Part shown: piece after piece, positions 24,907 through 34,150 of the stretch | Layout: the number at the start of each line of letters is the position of its first letter | How positions within the stretch are numbered: the first letter of the stretch is position 1 | Source of the DNA: Prodigiosinella aquatilis | GTDB lineage: Bacteria > Pseudomonadota > Gammaproteobacteria > Enterobacterales > Enterobacteriaceae | DNA: 64,000 nt | Assembly: GCA_030388725.1 (NCBI GenBank) | Contig: CP128857.1 | Coordinates: 1,488,001-1,552,000, forward strand | Direction of reading: 5' to 3' | Notes under the pieces: model-generated | Database searches by the model: none | What the model was told of the DNA's origin: nothing | What the model saw: only the letters and a program-made list of their open reading frames with translations | Position numbers and translations under genes: made by a program

Positions 24907-25566
24907 CTATCGGTATAAGTGGTATGTGTCAATATAATTCAGCACGGTGGGGGGAAGCAGGTCATGGCAATCGAGTCCTTGCTGACGTCGTTGACGTATC
25001 TCGGTGGCAGAGATAGGTTGCAATGGTGTATCAGCCAGATATATCAATCCATTGGGAATTTGGTGTAGGTGCTGTGGATCGCAGGTATGGTGGGCTTCCA
25101 ACCAGCGCTGCATTTCCGGTGAAGAGAGTTGCTGTTTGTAACCGGGGCGAGCGCAAACCAGCAGATGACACTGTCCAAGAATGTCTTGCCAGCGGTGCCA
25201 GTGATGTAGTGTAGACAGTGAATCCTGGCCGATGATAAACGCCAGTGGGGCGTCTGGCCCTTTTTCTTGTCGCAGTTCTTTGAGGGTATCGATGGTATAA
25301 GAAGGTGTCTCGCGTTGTAATTCCCGAGCATCAACGTTAAACAGCGGATTATCTTTTATCGCCAGTTCGACCATCTGTTTGCGTTGGAGTGCGCTGGCTT
25401 CGGGTTGTTCACGATGTGGTGGAACATTATTCGGCAGTAGCGTAATGCGTTGTAATCCTACCTGGGTAGCAAGCGCAGTTACCGGGCGTAGATGACCATA
25501 ATGGATGGGATCAAATGTGCCACCGAAATAAGCTGTTAACGGTGGTCTAGGTGTAAATCTCGACAA
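24907..25566 (-). CDS. nadD: nicotinate-mononucleotide adenylyltransferase NadD
   Basis: A protein of about 219 aa that makes nicotinate adenine dinucleotide in NAD synthesis. The nucleotidyltransferase motif GGTFDPIHYGHL and the C-terminal ISATEIRQRRQQG are present, with FIIGQDSL in between. No ATG is available near the conserved start. TTG at 25566 has GAGG 9 nt upstream and lies just after the holA stop; another TTG at 25581 would add five residues. The true start is uncertain by a few codons. Confidence 0.92.
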   Translation of the reverse strand: MSRFTPRPPLTAYFGGTFDPIHYGHLRPVTALATQVGLQRITLLPNNVPPHREQPEASALQRKQMVELAIKDNPLFNVDARELQRETPSYTIDTLKELRQEKGPDAPLAFIIGQDSLSTLHHWHRWQDILGQCHLLVCARPGYKQQLSSPEMQRWLEAHHTCDPQHLHQIPNGLIYLADTPLQPISATEIRQRRQQGLDCHDLLPPTVLNYIDTYHLYR

Positions 25567-25567
25567 A

Positions 25568-26602
25568 CTAGTAAACCTCAAGCAGGCTTGTGGGTAATGC
25601 TTTGCCGCACAGGATCATTGCTAATGTTTCCAGTTCGGACCAGACAGATTGCCCGTAATTCTGTTTCAGTGTAATTTCCAACTTAGCCAGTAAACCTATC
25701 GCCTGTTGTAGCTGAAGTAAAGATAAACGCTGTAGCGCTTGTGTAAGCAATGCCCGACGGTTTTGCCAAACCTTATGTTGATCGAGTAGTGCACGTAATG
25801 GCGTGGCGCTCATTTGGCGTTTTAGTGTCAGCAGCAGCAGCAGCTCCCGCTGCACAGTACGTAATAAAATAACCGGTTCACACTCTTCCTGACGCAATTG
25901 CTGCAAAATATGCCAGGCGCGTTTGCTTTTCCCGCCAAGTAGTGCATCGAGCCAATGGTATGGTGTGAAATGTGCGGCATCATCTACAGTGTGTTCCATC
26001 CGTGGCAGTGTCAGTTTTCCGTCAGGATAAAGCAGGGAAAGACGTTCTAATGCCTGTACCAGTGCCAACAGATTCCCTTCATAGTAATAACAGATTAATT
26101 GACTGGCGGGGGCATCAAGCTCCAGCTTCATGGTTTTGGCGCGCTGCGCAACCCAACGTGGCAATTGCTCTTGCTCTGGTGTCATACACGGGATGTAAAC
26201 ACTGTTTTGCGATAATGTTTTAAACCAGACGCTGTTTTCCTGAGATTTTGTCAACCGGTTTCCCCTGAGCATCAGCAATATGTCAGGGTGTAAGAGTTCA
26301 GACAGCCTCACCAACTGTTCATTCATTGATGCGCTGGGACCATTTTCCGGTAAGACTAATAACAATGTCTGCCGGGAAGCAAATAGACTGAGGGACTGGC
26401 AGGTAGAAAAAATAGCATCCCAATCGGTATTGTTATCCAGCGTAAAACTGAAATGTTCATGAAAAGCCTGCTGTTGGGCAACAGCACGAATGTTGTCCAG
26501 GCTTTCTTGCAATAAAAGCGGCTCATTGCCAAAAGTCAGATAACAGCCGCGCAACCCTTCGCGGAGTTGGGCGGCAAGTTGTTCAGGATAGATACGGATC
26601 AT
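25568..26602 (-). CDS. holA: DNA polymerase III delta subunit
   Basis: A 344 aa clamp-loader subunit (E. coli HolA 343) that opens the beta sliding clamp. Typical motifs: LYPEQLAAQL near the N-terminus, FGNEPLLLQES, and the C-terminal helical domain ending in LEITLKQNYGQSVWSELE. Its ATG overlaps the lptE stop by 4 nt, and nadD starts around its stop, so lptE-holA-nadD are coupled, as in E. coli. Confidence 0.94.
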   Translation of the reverse strand: MIRIYPEQLAAQLREGLRGCYLTFGNEPLLLQESLDNIRAVAQQQAFHEHFSFTLDNNTDWDAIFSTCQSLSLFASRQTLLLVLPENGPSASMNEQLVRLSELLHPDILLMLRGNRLTKSQENSVWFKTLSQNSVYIPCMTPEQEQLPRWVAQRAKTMKLELDAPASQLICYYYEGNLLALVQALERLSLLYPDGKLTLPRMEHTVDDAAHFTPYHWLDALLGGKSKRAWHILQQLRQEECEPVILLRTVQRELLLLLTLKRQMSATPLRALLDQHKVWQNRRALLTQALQRLSLLQLQQAIGLLAKLEITLKQNYGQSVWSELETLAMILCGKALPTSLLEVY

Positions 26603-27156
26603 GAATGAGCTGGCGTAGATGGTGTGATGATCTTATCCTTCTGCTTGTTTTTCATTTCCTGTTTCCCTTTGATGGTCAAAAGCTCACGGACCAACTTCTG
26701 TGCAGCCCGGTCACGCATTTCCTGAAGGATAATGTCTTGTTCCGCATCTTTTGCCAACGCGGCAAGGGAGTTATCAAAGAAAGTACTAAACACTCTGACA
26801 TTGAGCGGATAGATGTCATCCCCGGGTATCAGAACCTGCGCCTTTAATTCCATAACCCATTGGTATTCGGCGGCTTTACCATCCTGGAAAACAGAAACAG
26901 CACTACGTGTCGAAGATTCTCCAATAATACGTAGAGAGGGTACGTCCTGACGGCTCGCATTCTCAATAATATTAATATTATTGAGACGCAATTGTTCCCG
27001 GATGGCGCGAGATACCGGGCCATAGGGGTCGCCCGTATCCAGGATCAGGTCATGTAACTGTGACGGTACCTGGGTCGTACCGCGAAGATGAAATCCGCAA
27101 CCAGCGGTAACCAAGACCACTAGCCCCAGCAACAACGTTAATAGTGGGTGTCGCAC
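26599..27156 (-). CDS. lptE: LPS-assembly lipoprotein LptE
   Basis: A 185 aa outer-membrane lipoprotein that plugs the LptD barrel and helps insert lipopolysaccharide. The signal peptide ends in the lipobox VTAGC, with the lipidated Cys at residue 20. The start is GTG at 27156, preceded by GGGAGG at 4 nt; the longer frame overlaps leuS. The mature N-terminus GFHLRGTTQVPSQL is typical. It follows leuS by 10 nt. Confidence 0.93.
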   Translation of the reverse strand: MRHPLLTLLLGLVVLVTAGCGFHLRGTTQVPSQLHDLILDTGDPYGPVSRAIREQLRLNNINIIENASRQDVPSLRIIGESSTRSAVSVFQDGKAAEYQWVMELKAQVLIPGDDIYPLNVRVFSTFFDNSLAALAKDAEQDIILQEMRDRAAQKLVRELLTIKGKQEMKNKQKDKIITPSTPAHS

Positions 27157-27166
27157 TGTACCTCCC

Positions 27167-29749
27167 TTAACCCACAACCAGGTTAAGCAGTTTGCCCGGA
27201 ACATAAATCACTTTACGAACAGTGACGCCGTCCAGATATTTCGCCACCAGTGGTTCCTGTGCGGCGCGATCGCGTACCTGTTGTTCAGTAGCCTCTGCCG
27301 CTACGGTGATTCTGCCACGTACTTTCCCATTGACCTGAACCACAACCAGTTTGGAGTTTTCCACCATAGCCTGTTCATCAGCTATCGGCCATGGGGCTTT
27401 ATCAATATCACCTTCACCATGCAACGCCTGCCACAGTGTAAAGCAGATGTGTGGTGTGAATGGGTAAAGCATACGAACTACTGCCTGTAACACTTCCTGC
27501 GTCAGGGCACGGTCCTGAATACTTTCCTGCGGTGCGCGGGCCAGTTTATTCATCAGTTCCATAATAGCAGCGATAGCGGTGTTAAAGGTTTGCCGACGGC
27601 CAATGTCATCGGTAACTTTGGCGATGGTTTTATGCAGGTCTCGACGCAAGGATTTCTGATCTTCGGTAATCGAAGCAATATCCAAAGGTAGTGTGGCCCC
27701 TTTCCCTGTGTGATCAAAGACTTGTTTCCAGACACGTTTCAGGAAACGATTAGCGCCTTCTACACCAGATTCTTGCCACTCCAGCGTCATTTCTGCCGGG
27801 GAGGCAAACATCATAAATAGGCGTACGGTGTCGGCACCGTATTTCTCTACCATGGTCTGAGGATCAATGCCGTTATTTTTCGATTTCGACATTTTACTCA
27901 TACCGGCATACACCAGCTCACGACCTTCGGTATCAAACGCTTTAACAATGCGTCCTTTCTCGTCACGCTCTATGGTAACGTCGGCGGGTGATATCCAGAT
28001 ACGTTCACCATTCTTGCCAATGTAATAGAAGGCATCAGCCAGTACCATACCCTGACATAGCAGCCGTTTGGCCGGTTCATCAGAGTTCACCATGCCAGCA
28101 TCACGCATCAGTTTATGGAAGAAGCGGAAATACATCAGGTGCATGATGGCATGTTCAATACCGCCGACATACTGATCGACTGGCAACCAGTAATTGGCCG
28201 CCGCCGGATCAAGCATACCCTGATCATATTGCGGACAGGTATAACGTGCGTAGTACCAGGATGACTCCATAAACGTATCGAAAGTATCAGTTTCACGCAG
28301 TGCTGGTTGGCCATTAACGGTGGTTTTTGCCCAATTGGGGTCGGCTTTAATTGGACTGGTAATCCCGTCCATCACCACATCTTCCGGCAGTATTATCGGT
28401 AACTGATCCGCAGGGGCTGGAATGACAGTGCCATCTTCCAGTGTGATCATCGGGATGGGGGCACCCCAGTAACGCTGACGAGATACACCCCAATCACGCA
28501 GACGATAATTCACTTTTCGTTGGCCAACACCCAACTCGACCAGTTTGTCGGCAATGGCGTTAAAAGCAGCGTCGAACGCCAGACCATCAAACTCGCCAGA
28601 ATTGACCAGACGACCCTTTTCAGTCATTGCCTGGTCAGAAAGGTCCGGTGTGCTTCCATCAGACACCAGAATCACGGGTTTAATCGACAGGTGGTATTTA
28701 GTGGCAAATTCCCAGTCACGTTGGTCATGTCCTGGAACGGCCATCACTGCGCCAGTACCGTATTCCATTAGTACAAAGTTAGCCACCCATACCGGGACTT
28801 TTTCCCCGGATAACGGATGAATAGCAAATAGACCGGTAGCGACACCTTTTTTCTCCATCGTCGCCATGTCAGCTTCGGCAACTTTGGTATTACGGCATTC
28901 GGCAATGAAATCCCGTAGTGCCGGATTATGCTCTGCAGCCTGTGAGGCTAACGGATGACCCGCAGCCACAGCCACATAAGTGACACCCATAAAGGTATCC
29001 GGGCGAGTAGTATAAACGGTCAGTTTCTGGTCGCTGCCAGCCACATCAAAGGTGATCTCCACACCTTCAGAACGGCCAATCCAGTTACGTTGCATGGTTT
29101 TGACCTGTTCCGGCCAGCTTTCCAGCGTATCCAGATCGTTTAACAGTTGGTCCGCGTAGGCAGTGATTTTTATGAACCACTGTGGAATCTCTTTACGCTC
29201 GACCTTGGTGTCACAGCGCCAGCAGCAACCATCAATAACCTGCTCGTTGGCCAGTACCGTCTGGTCGTTCGGGCACCAGTTTACTGCGGAGGTTTTCTTA
29301 TAAACCAGGCCTTTTTCGTACAGTTTGGTGAAAAACCATTGTTCCCAACGATAGTAATCAGGTTGGCAGGTAGCGAGTTCACGGTTCCAATCATAGCCAA
29401 AACCCAGCAGTTTCAGCTGGTTCTTCATATATTCAATATTGGCGTAGGTCCAGGGGGCGGGGGCGGTGTTGTTCTTTACCGCTGCGCCTTCCGCGGGCAA
29501 ACCAAATGCATCCCAGCCAATAGGCTGTAGAACATTTTTCCCCAACATGCGTTGATAACGGGAGATCACATCGCCAATGGTGTAATTACGAACGTGTCCC
29601 ATATGTAGACGGCCAGAAGGATAAGGTAGCATGGAAAGACAGTAATATTTTTCCTTGCCGGGTTCTTCGGTCACTTTAAACGTCTGCTTCTCTTGCCAGT
29701 GAAGCTGGACGTGCGCTTCTATTTCTTCTGGGCGGTATTGCTCTTGCAT
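27167..29749 (-). CDS. leuS: leucyl-tRNA synthetase
   Basis: An 860 aa class I synthetase, the same length as E. coli LeuS. HMGH is at 49-52, the CP1 editing domain lies in the middle, and KMSKS occurs in MSKMSKSKNN near residue 620. Four Cys of the zinc site are seen in WCPNDQ ... CCWRC. It charges tRNA-Leu, one of which (UAG anticodon) is in the tRNA operon of this window. First gene of leuS-lptE-holA-nadD. Confidence 0.97.
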   Translation of the reverse strand: MQEQYRPEEIEAHVQLHWQEKQTFKVTEEPGKEKYYCLSMLPYPSGRLHMGHVRNYTIGDVISRYQRMLGKNVLQPIGWDAFGLPAEGAAVKNNTAPAPWTYANIEYMKNQLKLLGFGYDWNRELATCQPDYYRWEQWFFTKLYEKGLVYKKTSAVNWCPNDQTVLANEQVIDGCCWRCDTKVERKEIPQWFIKITAYADQLLNDLDTLESWPEQVKTMQRNWIGRSEGVEITFDVAGSDQKLTVYTTRPDTFMGVTYVAVAAGHPLASQAAEHNPALRDFIAECRNTKVAEADMATMEKKGVATGLFAIHPLSGEKVPVWVANFVLMEYGTGAVMAVPGHDQRDWEFATKYHLSIKPVILVSDGSTPDLSDQAMTEKGRLVNSGEFDGLAFDAAFNAIADKLVELGVGQRKVNYRLRDWGVSRQRYWGAPIPMITLEDGTVIPAPADQLPIILPEDVVMDGITSPIKADPNWAKTTVNGQPALRETDTFDTFMESSWYYARYTCPQYDQGMLDPAAANYWLPVDQYVGGIEHAIMHLMYFRFFHKLMRDAGMVNSDEPAKRLLCQGMVLADAFYYIGKNGERIWISPADVTIERDEKGRIVKAFDTEGRELVYAGMSKMSKSKNNGIDPQTMVEKYGADTVRLFMMFASPAEMTLEWQESGVEGANRFLKRVWKQVFDHTGKGATLPLDIASITEDQKSLRRDLHKTIAKVTDDIGRRQTFNTAIAAIMELMNKLARAPQESIQDRALTQEVLQAVVRMLYPFTPHICFTLWQALHGEGDIDKAPWPIADEQAMVENSKLVVVQVNGKVRGRITVAAEATEQQVRDRAAQEPLVAKYLDGVTVRKVIYVPGKLLNLVVG

Positions 29750-30057
29750 GGCTGCCAGGGGTCCTATGGTGATAATAGCTACGCCAGTAGCATGTTTGTT
29801 TCAATCAAAAGATCCGCATAGCATAGCTGATAAGCGAGTGGAGCAACAACACCCTGAGTCAGTCAGGCGCAGATTTATGCATTGATGGGTATGAACGCTG
29901 TAAATTTGTTCATATTTGGGTACGGCTCCCGGTTGTGGAGAGGAAATGATCTAAAATGAAAAGATAGCTTATTGGTTCATCAGTGCAGGTTACCCCCTGG
30001 TGGTGGATATTCGCTCTCGGCAACCGTTTTATTCACCAGAATCGCTAAGGAGTTACT
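29750..30057. promoter_or_regulatory. divergent leuS/ybeL intergenic region
   Basis: About 308 bp holding the promoters of leuS (minus) and ybeL (plus). No ORF or RNA motif was recognised, and no promoter pair was clear enough to name. Confidence 0.5.
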
Positions 30058-30540
30058 ATGAACAAAGTCGCCCACTATTACCGTGAGCTGATGTCTTCAG
30101 TGTCCGAACACTTGAAGAATGGTGAGCGGGATTTGGATAGCCTGGTGTCTAATGCCAGGAAGATGTTACAGGAAAGCAATGAGCTGACGCAGAAAGAAAT
30201 TGAACTGGTGATGCAGGCGATACGGCGTGATCTGGAAGAGTTTGCCCGTAGCTATGAAGAAAATCAGGAGGCGGTTACTGATAGTGTATTTATGCGGGTG
30301 ATTAAAGAAAGTCTATGGCAGGAACTGGCGGATATCACAGATAAAACCCAGCTTGAATGGCGGGAAATTTTCAAAGATGTCAACCACCATGGTATCTATA
30401 ATAGTGGTGAAGTCGTTGGGTTAGGCAATCTGGTTTGTGAGAAGTGTCATCATCATATTGCGTTTTATACCCCGGAAGTGTTGCCACTTTGTCCTAAGTG
30501 TTCTCACAATCAGTTTCATCGGCAGCCTTTCCAACCCTGA
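30058..30540 (+). CDS. ybeL: YbeL zinc-ribbon protein
   Basis: A 160 aa protein of the DUF1451 family, the same length as E. coli YbeL. The N-terminal two thirds is charged and helical. A C-terminal zinc ribbon has two Cys pairs: CEKC near residue 130 and CPKC near 149. Function unknown. It is a single gene convergent with gltL. Confidence 0.92.
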   Translation: MNKVAHYYRELMSSVSEHLKNGERDLDSLVSNARKMLQESNELTQKEIELVMQAIRRDLEEFARSYEENQEAVTDSVFMRVIKESLWQELADITDKTQLEWREIFKDVNHHGIYNSGEVVGLGNLVCEKCHHHIAFYTPEVLPLCPKCSHNQFHRQPFQP

Positions 30541-30559
30541 GTTTCTGTCCATGAAGAGA

Positions 30560-30588
30560 CAGCGAGGGTGTCGATGACACTCTCGCTG
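30560..30588. terminator. hairpin between convergent ybeL and gltL
   Basis: Arms 30560-30572 and 30576-30588 form a 13 bp stem (one G-T pair) with a GAT loop, starting 20 bp after the ybeL stop and 7 bp from the gltL stop. Neither side has a strong T run, so termination may be imperfect. Confidence 0.55.
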
Positions 30589-30594
30589 GAAGGC

Positions 30595-31320
30595 TTAATG
30601 TAGTATTTTCGCCAGAAAATCTTTGGCTCGCTCGGATTGAGGATTACTAAAGAAGTCATCCTTACGCGTATCCTCAATGATTCTGCCCTCATCCATGAAA
30701 ATGACTCGGTGTGCCACTTTACGAGCAAAGCCCATTTCGTGAGTGACGACCATCATGGTCATCCCTTCCTGCGCCAGTTCAACCATGACATCCAGCACTT
30801 CATTGATCATTTCAGGATCCAGTGCTGAGGTTGGTTCATCAAACAACATGGCTATCGGGTCCATGCACAGGGCTCGGGCAATGGCCACACGCTGCTGCTG
30901 ACCACCGGATAACTGGCCAGGATATTTATTGGCATGTGCGGATAACCCAACACGATCCAGTAATTTCAGTGCCTTTTCGCGTGCTGGCTCACTCTGGCGT
31001 TTGAGCACTTTAATCTGCGCGAGTGTGAGGTTATCGATAATGGAAAGATGAGGAAACAGTTCAAAATGCTGAAATACCATCCCCACTTTTGAACGTAACT
31101 GAGCCAGATTGGTCCGTTTGTCATTAACAATAATACCGTTAACTTCAATCTGCCCTCGTTGGATCGGTTCCAGGCCATTAACGGTTTTGATTAGTGTCGA
31201 TTTTCCGGAGCCAGACGGCCCGCAAACGACGACTACCTCACCTTTTTTTACTTCTGTGGAACAGTCGGTAAGAACCTGAAAGTGACCATACCATTTAGAA
31301 ATATTTTTCAGGAAAATCAT
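30595..31320 (-). CDS. gltL: glutamate/aspartate ABC transporter ATP-binding protein
   Basis: A 241 aa ATPase of the GltIJKL importer. Walker A GPSGSGKST, Q-loop VFQHFELFPH, signature LSGGQQQR and Walker B MLFDEPTSALD are intact, and the H-loop is VTHEMGF. The ATG at 31320 (MIFLKN) matches E. coli; one more ATG precedes it at 31323. It overlaps the gltK stop. Last gene of the operon. Confidence 0.96.
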   Translation of the reverse strand: MIFLKNISKWYGHFQVLTDCSTEVKKGEVVVVCGPSGSGKSTLIKTVNGLEPIQRGQIEVNGIIVNDKRTNLAQLRSKVGMVFQHFELFPHLSIIDNLTLAQIKVLKRQSEPAREKALKLLDRVGLSAHANKYPGQLSGGQQQRVAIARALCMDPIAMLFDEPTSALDPEMINEVLDVMVELAQEGMTMMVVTHEMGFARKVAHRVIFMDEGRIIEDTRKDDFFSNPQSERAKDFLAKILH

Positions 31321-31994
31321 CAAACCGTCCTTTTCTTCAGGTAATTGACCAGCATCGATGCAGCAATGCTGATAATAAAATAAACAAATCCGGCAAACAA
31401 AATCATCTCAACCTGAGTTCCGTCGCGCTCACCGATAGTGGACGCGGTGCGAAAGAAATCAGCCAGGCTGAGTACATACACCAGCGAGGTGTCCTGGAAC
31501 AGGACTATACCTTGCGTCAGCAATAATGGAACCATGGCGCGAAACGCTTGTGGCAGAATGACCAGCTTCATGGATTGCCAATGTGTCATTCCCAGCGCCA
31601 AGGCTGCCGAGGATTGACCGCGGGATATACTTTGAATACCCGCACGGATAATTTCCGAATAATAGGCTGCTTCAAACAATGAGAAGGCCACTATAGCGGA
31701 TACCAACCGAATGTCAGTTTTCGGTGAAAGGTCAAACATATTTTGTAATAAATTAGGCACGATCAGATAGAACCATAACAGCACCATCACTAACGGTACT
31801 GAACGAAACAGGTTCACATAAAGTTTGGCAAACCAGCTTACGGGTTTAAGTGGTGATAGGCGCATCACTGCCAGAACCGTTCCCCAAATAATGCCGAAAA
31901 CTATGGCCGTAATGGTAATTCTGAACGTGATTCCCAGCCCTTGTAACAAGTAAGGGAGACCCGGTACGATTGAGCTCCAGTCAAAATCATACAT
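31320..31994 (-). CDS. gltK: glutamate/aspartate ABC transporter permease GltK
   Basis: A 224 aa inner-membrane permease of the polar amino acid family with about five helices. The EAA loop is EIIRAGIQSISRGQSSAALALGM-like (near 115-137). It pairs with GltJ to form the channel. It starts 2 nt after gltJ and overlaps gltL. Confidence 0.95.
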   Translation of the reverse strand: MYDFDWSSIVPGLPYLLQGLGITFRITITAIVFGIIWGTVLAVMRLSPLKPVSWFAKLYVNLFRSVPLVMVLLWFYLIVPNLLQNMFDLSPKTDIRLVSAIVAFSLFEAAYYSEIIRAGIQSISRGQSSAALALGMTHWQSMKLVILPQAFRAMVPLLLTQGIVLFQDTSLVYVLSLADFFRTASTIGERDGTQVEMILFAGFVYFIISIAASMLVNYLKKRTV

Positions 31995-31996
31995 AC

Positions 31997-32737
31997 TTAT
32001 TTGCTCCCCATATTACCTGGCAAACGGGTTTTTCTTTCAACCACTTGCATGATAAGCATGATAATGGCGTTGATGCCGATGTAAGCTAGTGTAATGGCGG
32101 TGAAAGACTCATAGGCGTGGGCAGAATAATCGAGCAATCTCCCGGCTTGCGAGGCTAATTCGGCCAGACCGATAGTAGACGCGATGGCTGAGTTTTTGAC
32201 CAGGTTGAGCATTTCAGATGTCAGCGGCGGTACAATGATTCGATAGGCGTTCGGCAGTAACACATAACGGTAGGTTTGTGTGAGCGTCAGTCCAATCGCC
32301 AGTCCTGCTGCTTTTTGTCCACTCGGCAAAGACTGAATGCCCGCACGTACCTGTTCACAAACACGAGCCGCAGTAAACATGCCGAGGCAAAGCATGGAAG
32401 ATACAAAAAACTGAATGTTGGGATCTAACTCAGCTTTAAACCAGGTACCAATACTGGAAGGCAACAACTCCGGCACAACCAGGTACCAACTGAAAAATTG
32501 TACAATTAGTGGGACATTACGGAAAAGTTCAACATAACAGGTACCGATACTGGCAATAAACCGATTAGGTACGGTACGTAGAATACCGAAGAGCGACCCC
32601 AGTATAAATGCGATGACCCAGGCACATAAGGAGAGGGCCACCGTGACCTCAAGGCCAGAAATAATCCACCCGAGATAAGTAGTATTCCCGAACGGGGCGG
32701 CTTGCAGGAAAATACCCCAGTTCCAATCTATTGACAT
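31997..32737 (-). CDS. gltJ: glutamate/aspartate ABC transporter permease GltJ
   Basis: A 246 aa permease, the same length as E. coli GltJ. The start MSIDWNWGIFLQ at 32737 is the E. coli start; the frame to 32842 runs through the gltI-gltJ terminator hairpin. CCGGAG lies 6 nt upstream of the ATG. The EAA-type loop is EQVRAGIQSLPSGQKAAGLA. An intrinsic-terminator-like hairpin stands directly in front of this gene, which would keep its expression below that of gltI. Confidence 0.95.
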   Translation of the reverse strand: MSIDWNWGIFLQAAPFGNTTYLGWIISGLEVTVALSLCAWVIAFILGSLFGILRTVPNRFIASIGTCYVELFRNVPLIVQFFSWYLVVPELLPSSIGTWFKAELDPNIQFFVSSMLCLGMFTAARVCEQVRAGIQSLPSGQKAAGLAIGLTLTQTYRYVLLPNAYRIIVPPLTSEMLNLVKNSAIASTIGLAELASQAGRLLDYSAHAYESFTAITLAYIGINAIIMLIMQVVERKTRLPGNMGSK

Positions 32738-32750
32738 AACAGACTCCGGT

Positions 32751-32900
32751 AAAAAAAGGGTAGCGAAGCTACCCTGAAGATTGATGAGTGGCGATGAACA
32801 CAGGGTGGGGAACGACCACCCTGTGCCTGTCTGTCTTGCCACGAATCAGCAATCATAAAGCAGAAAAAACTGCTCTTATTTTCATTATTAATTCGTTTAC
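32751..32900 (-). ncRNA. sroC: SroC-like RNA and attenuator between gltI and gltJ
   Basis: The gap between gltI and gltJ matches the position of SroC, the RNA processed from gltI-gltJ mRNA that sponges GcvB in Salmonella and E. coli. Reading the minus strand there are an AGCAG/CTGCT hairpin (32859-32874), a perfect 10 bp stem (32799-32808 with 32816-32825), and a final 8 bp stem (32757-32764 with 32768-32775) running into a T run. The last is a textbook intrinsic terminator, as in SroC. The 5' end is not visible in the sequence; about 32900 is assumed from the processed E. coli RNA. Confidence 0.65.
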
Positions 32901-33790
32901 AACGCTTTGTCGTTCGGTGCCTTGAATAATGCTTTCATTTGATCTGACAGCGTGAAGTTCATGTTCAGACCTTTAGGTGGAATTGGCTGTTTGAACCAAC
33001 GATCAAACCATTTTTCTGCTTCACCAGAGGTTTGAATTTGAGCAATAGTGTCATCGACCAGTTTCTTGAACTGGGGATCATCTTTACGCAGCATACAGCC
33101 ATAGGCTTCCTGTGACTGTGGCGTACCAACAATTACCCACTGGTCAGGTTTTTTTGACTTGGCGCGTTCACCGGCCAACAAGGCATCATCCATCATAAAA
33201 GCTACAGCACGTCCGCTTTCCAGGGTACGGAAAGAGTCGCCATGATCTTTGGCACTGATGATGCGCATTTTCATATGCTTCTCGTCATTGAGCTTATTCA
33301 GCAGAATTTCAGAAGTAGTACCGGCTGTTACCACAACGGCTTTACCCGCTAAATCAGGAAAATCTTTAATACCTGAATTTCGATTGGTTAGCAGACGCGT
33401 ACCTATAATGAAAATAGTATCGGAGAAATCAACTTGTTTCTGGCGTTCCAGGTTATTGGTTGTAGAGCCACATTCCAAATCGAATGTCCCGTTTTGCAAT
33501 AATGGAATACGGTTTTGAGAAGTAATAGGAATAAGTTTTACTTGAAGATTAGGTGCACCTATTTTCTTTTTGACTGCTTCAACAATTTTATTGGAGTACG
33601 CCTGAGAATAACCGATAACTTTCTGCTGGTTATCATAGTAAGAAAATGGCACAGATGATTCACGGTGGCCAATAACGATAACACCATTGTCTTTCACTTT
33701 CTTCAGGGTGCCAGTTAGGTCATCTGCATGAGCCAGACTACTCGCGGTACCAATCAGAAGTAGTGAGAGTGCCAGTTTACGCAGTTGCAT
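32897..33790 (-). CDS. gltI: glutamate/aspartate periplasmic binding protein
   Basis: A 297 aa periplasmic solute-binding protein (E. coli GltI 302). Signal peptide cleaved after SSLAHA (about residue 22). Family motifs: GVIVIGHRESSVPFSYYD and GSTTNNLERQKQVDFSDTIF. AAAGGAG lies before the ATG. It delivers Glu and Asp to GltJK-L. The leader contains CACCACAGCAAAGGAG, an A/C-rich stretch overlapping the ribosome-binding site that could pair with GcvB, but this is only a suggestion. Confidence 0.95.
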   Translation of the reverse strand: MQLRKLALSLLLIGTASSLAHADDLTGTLKKVKDNGVIVIGHRESSVPFSYYDNQQKVIGYSQAYSNKIVEAVKKKIGAPNLQVKLIPITSQNRIPLLQNGTFDLECGSTTNNLERQKQVDFSDTIFIIGTRLLTNRNSGIKDFPDLAGKAVVVTAGTTSEILLNKLNDEKHMKMRIISAKDHGDSFRTLESGRAVAFMMDDALLAGERAKSKKPDQWVIVGTPQSQEAYGCMLRKDDPQFKKLVDDTIAQIQTSGEAEKWFDRWFKQPIPPKGLNMNFTLSDQMKALFKAPNDKAL

Positions 33791-34112
33791 GTTCTAACTC
33801 CTTTGCTGTGGTGCTAAGCCATTAAATGATAATTTGATCTTAAGCGATACAAAAAGTGTGCACCGCTAAAGAGCGAAAAAAACATTGTACTGTTAAAAAA
33901 TAGCGGATTGTGAATATATTGAAACGGAAATGTTTGTTTTTTGAGAGGCATGCCGCACCAAAACACTGCAAAAAGACTCTTATGCACACATTTAGTGCGT
34001 GAGATGCCCTGAATGTGTGCTAATCCAATTTAGAAATCTACAAAAAACATGAAATTAGCCATTTCGAGTAAATACAAGCAATTAATATGCCAGGAAAAGA
34101 CGCTGGGCATGT
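33791..34112. promoter_or_regulatory. gltI upstream region
   Basis: About 320 bp between the gltI start and the lnt terminator. It is AT-rich with no ORF or recognised RNA and must carry the gltI promoter; no clear -35/-10 pair stood out. Confidence 0.45.
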
Positions 34113-34138
34113 TTACAGCCATGCCCAGAATGGATGGA
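34113..34138 (-). terminator. intrinsic terminator of the ybeZ-lnt gene set
   Basis: CTGGGCATG (34113-34121) and CATGCCCAG (34130-34138) are perfect 9 bp arms, 12 bp beyond the lnt stop. On the minus strand the stem is followed by CGTCTTTTCC. Confidence 0.75.
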
Positions 34139-34150
34139 AGGCCGTGAAGT

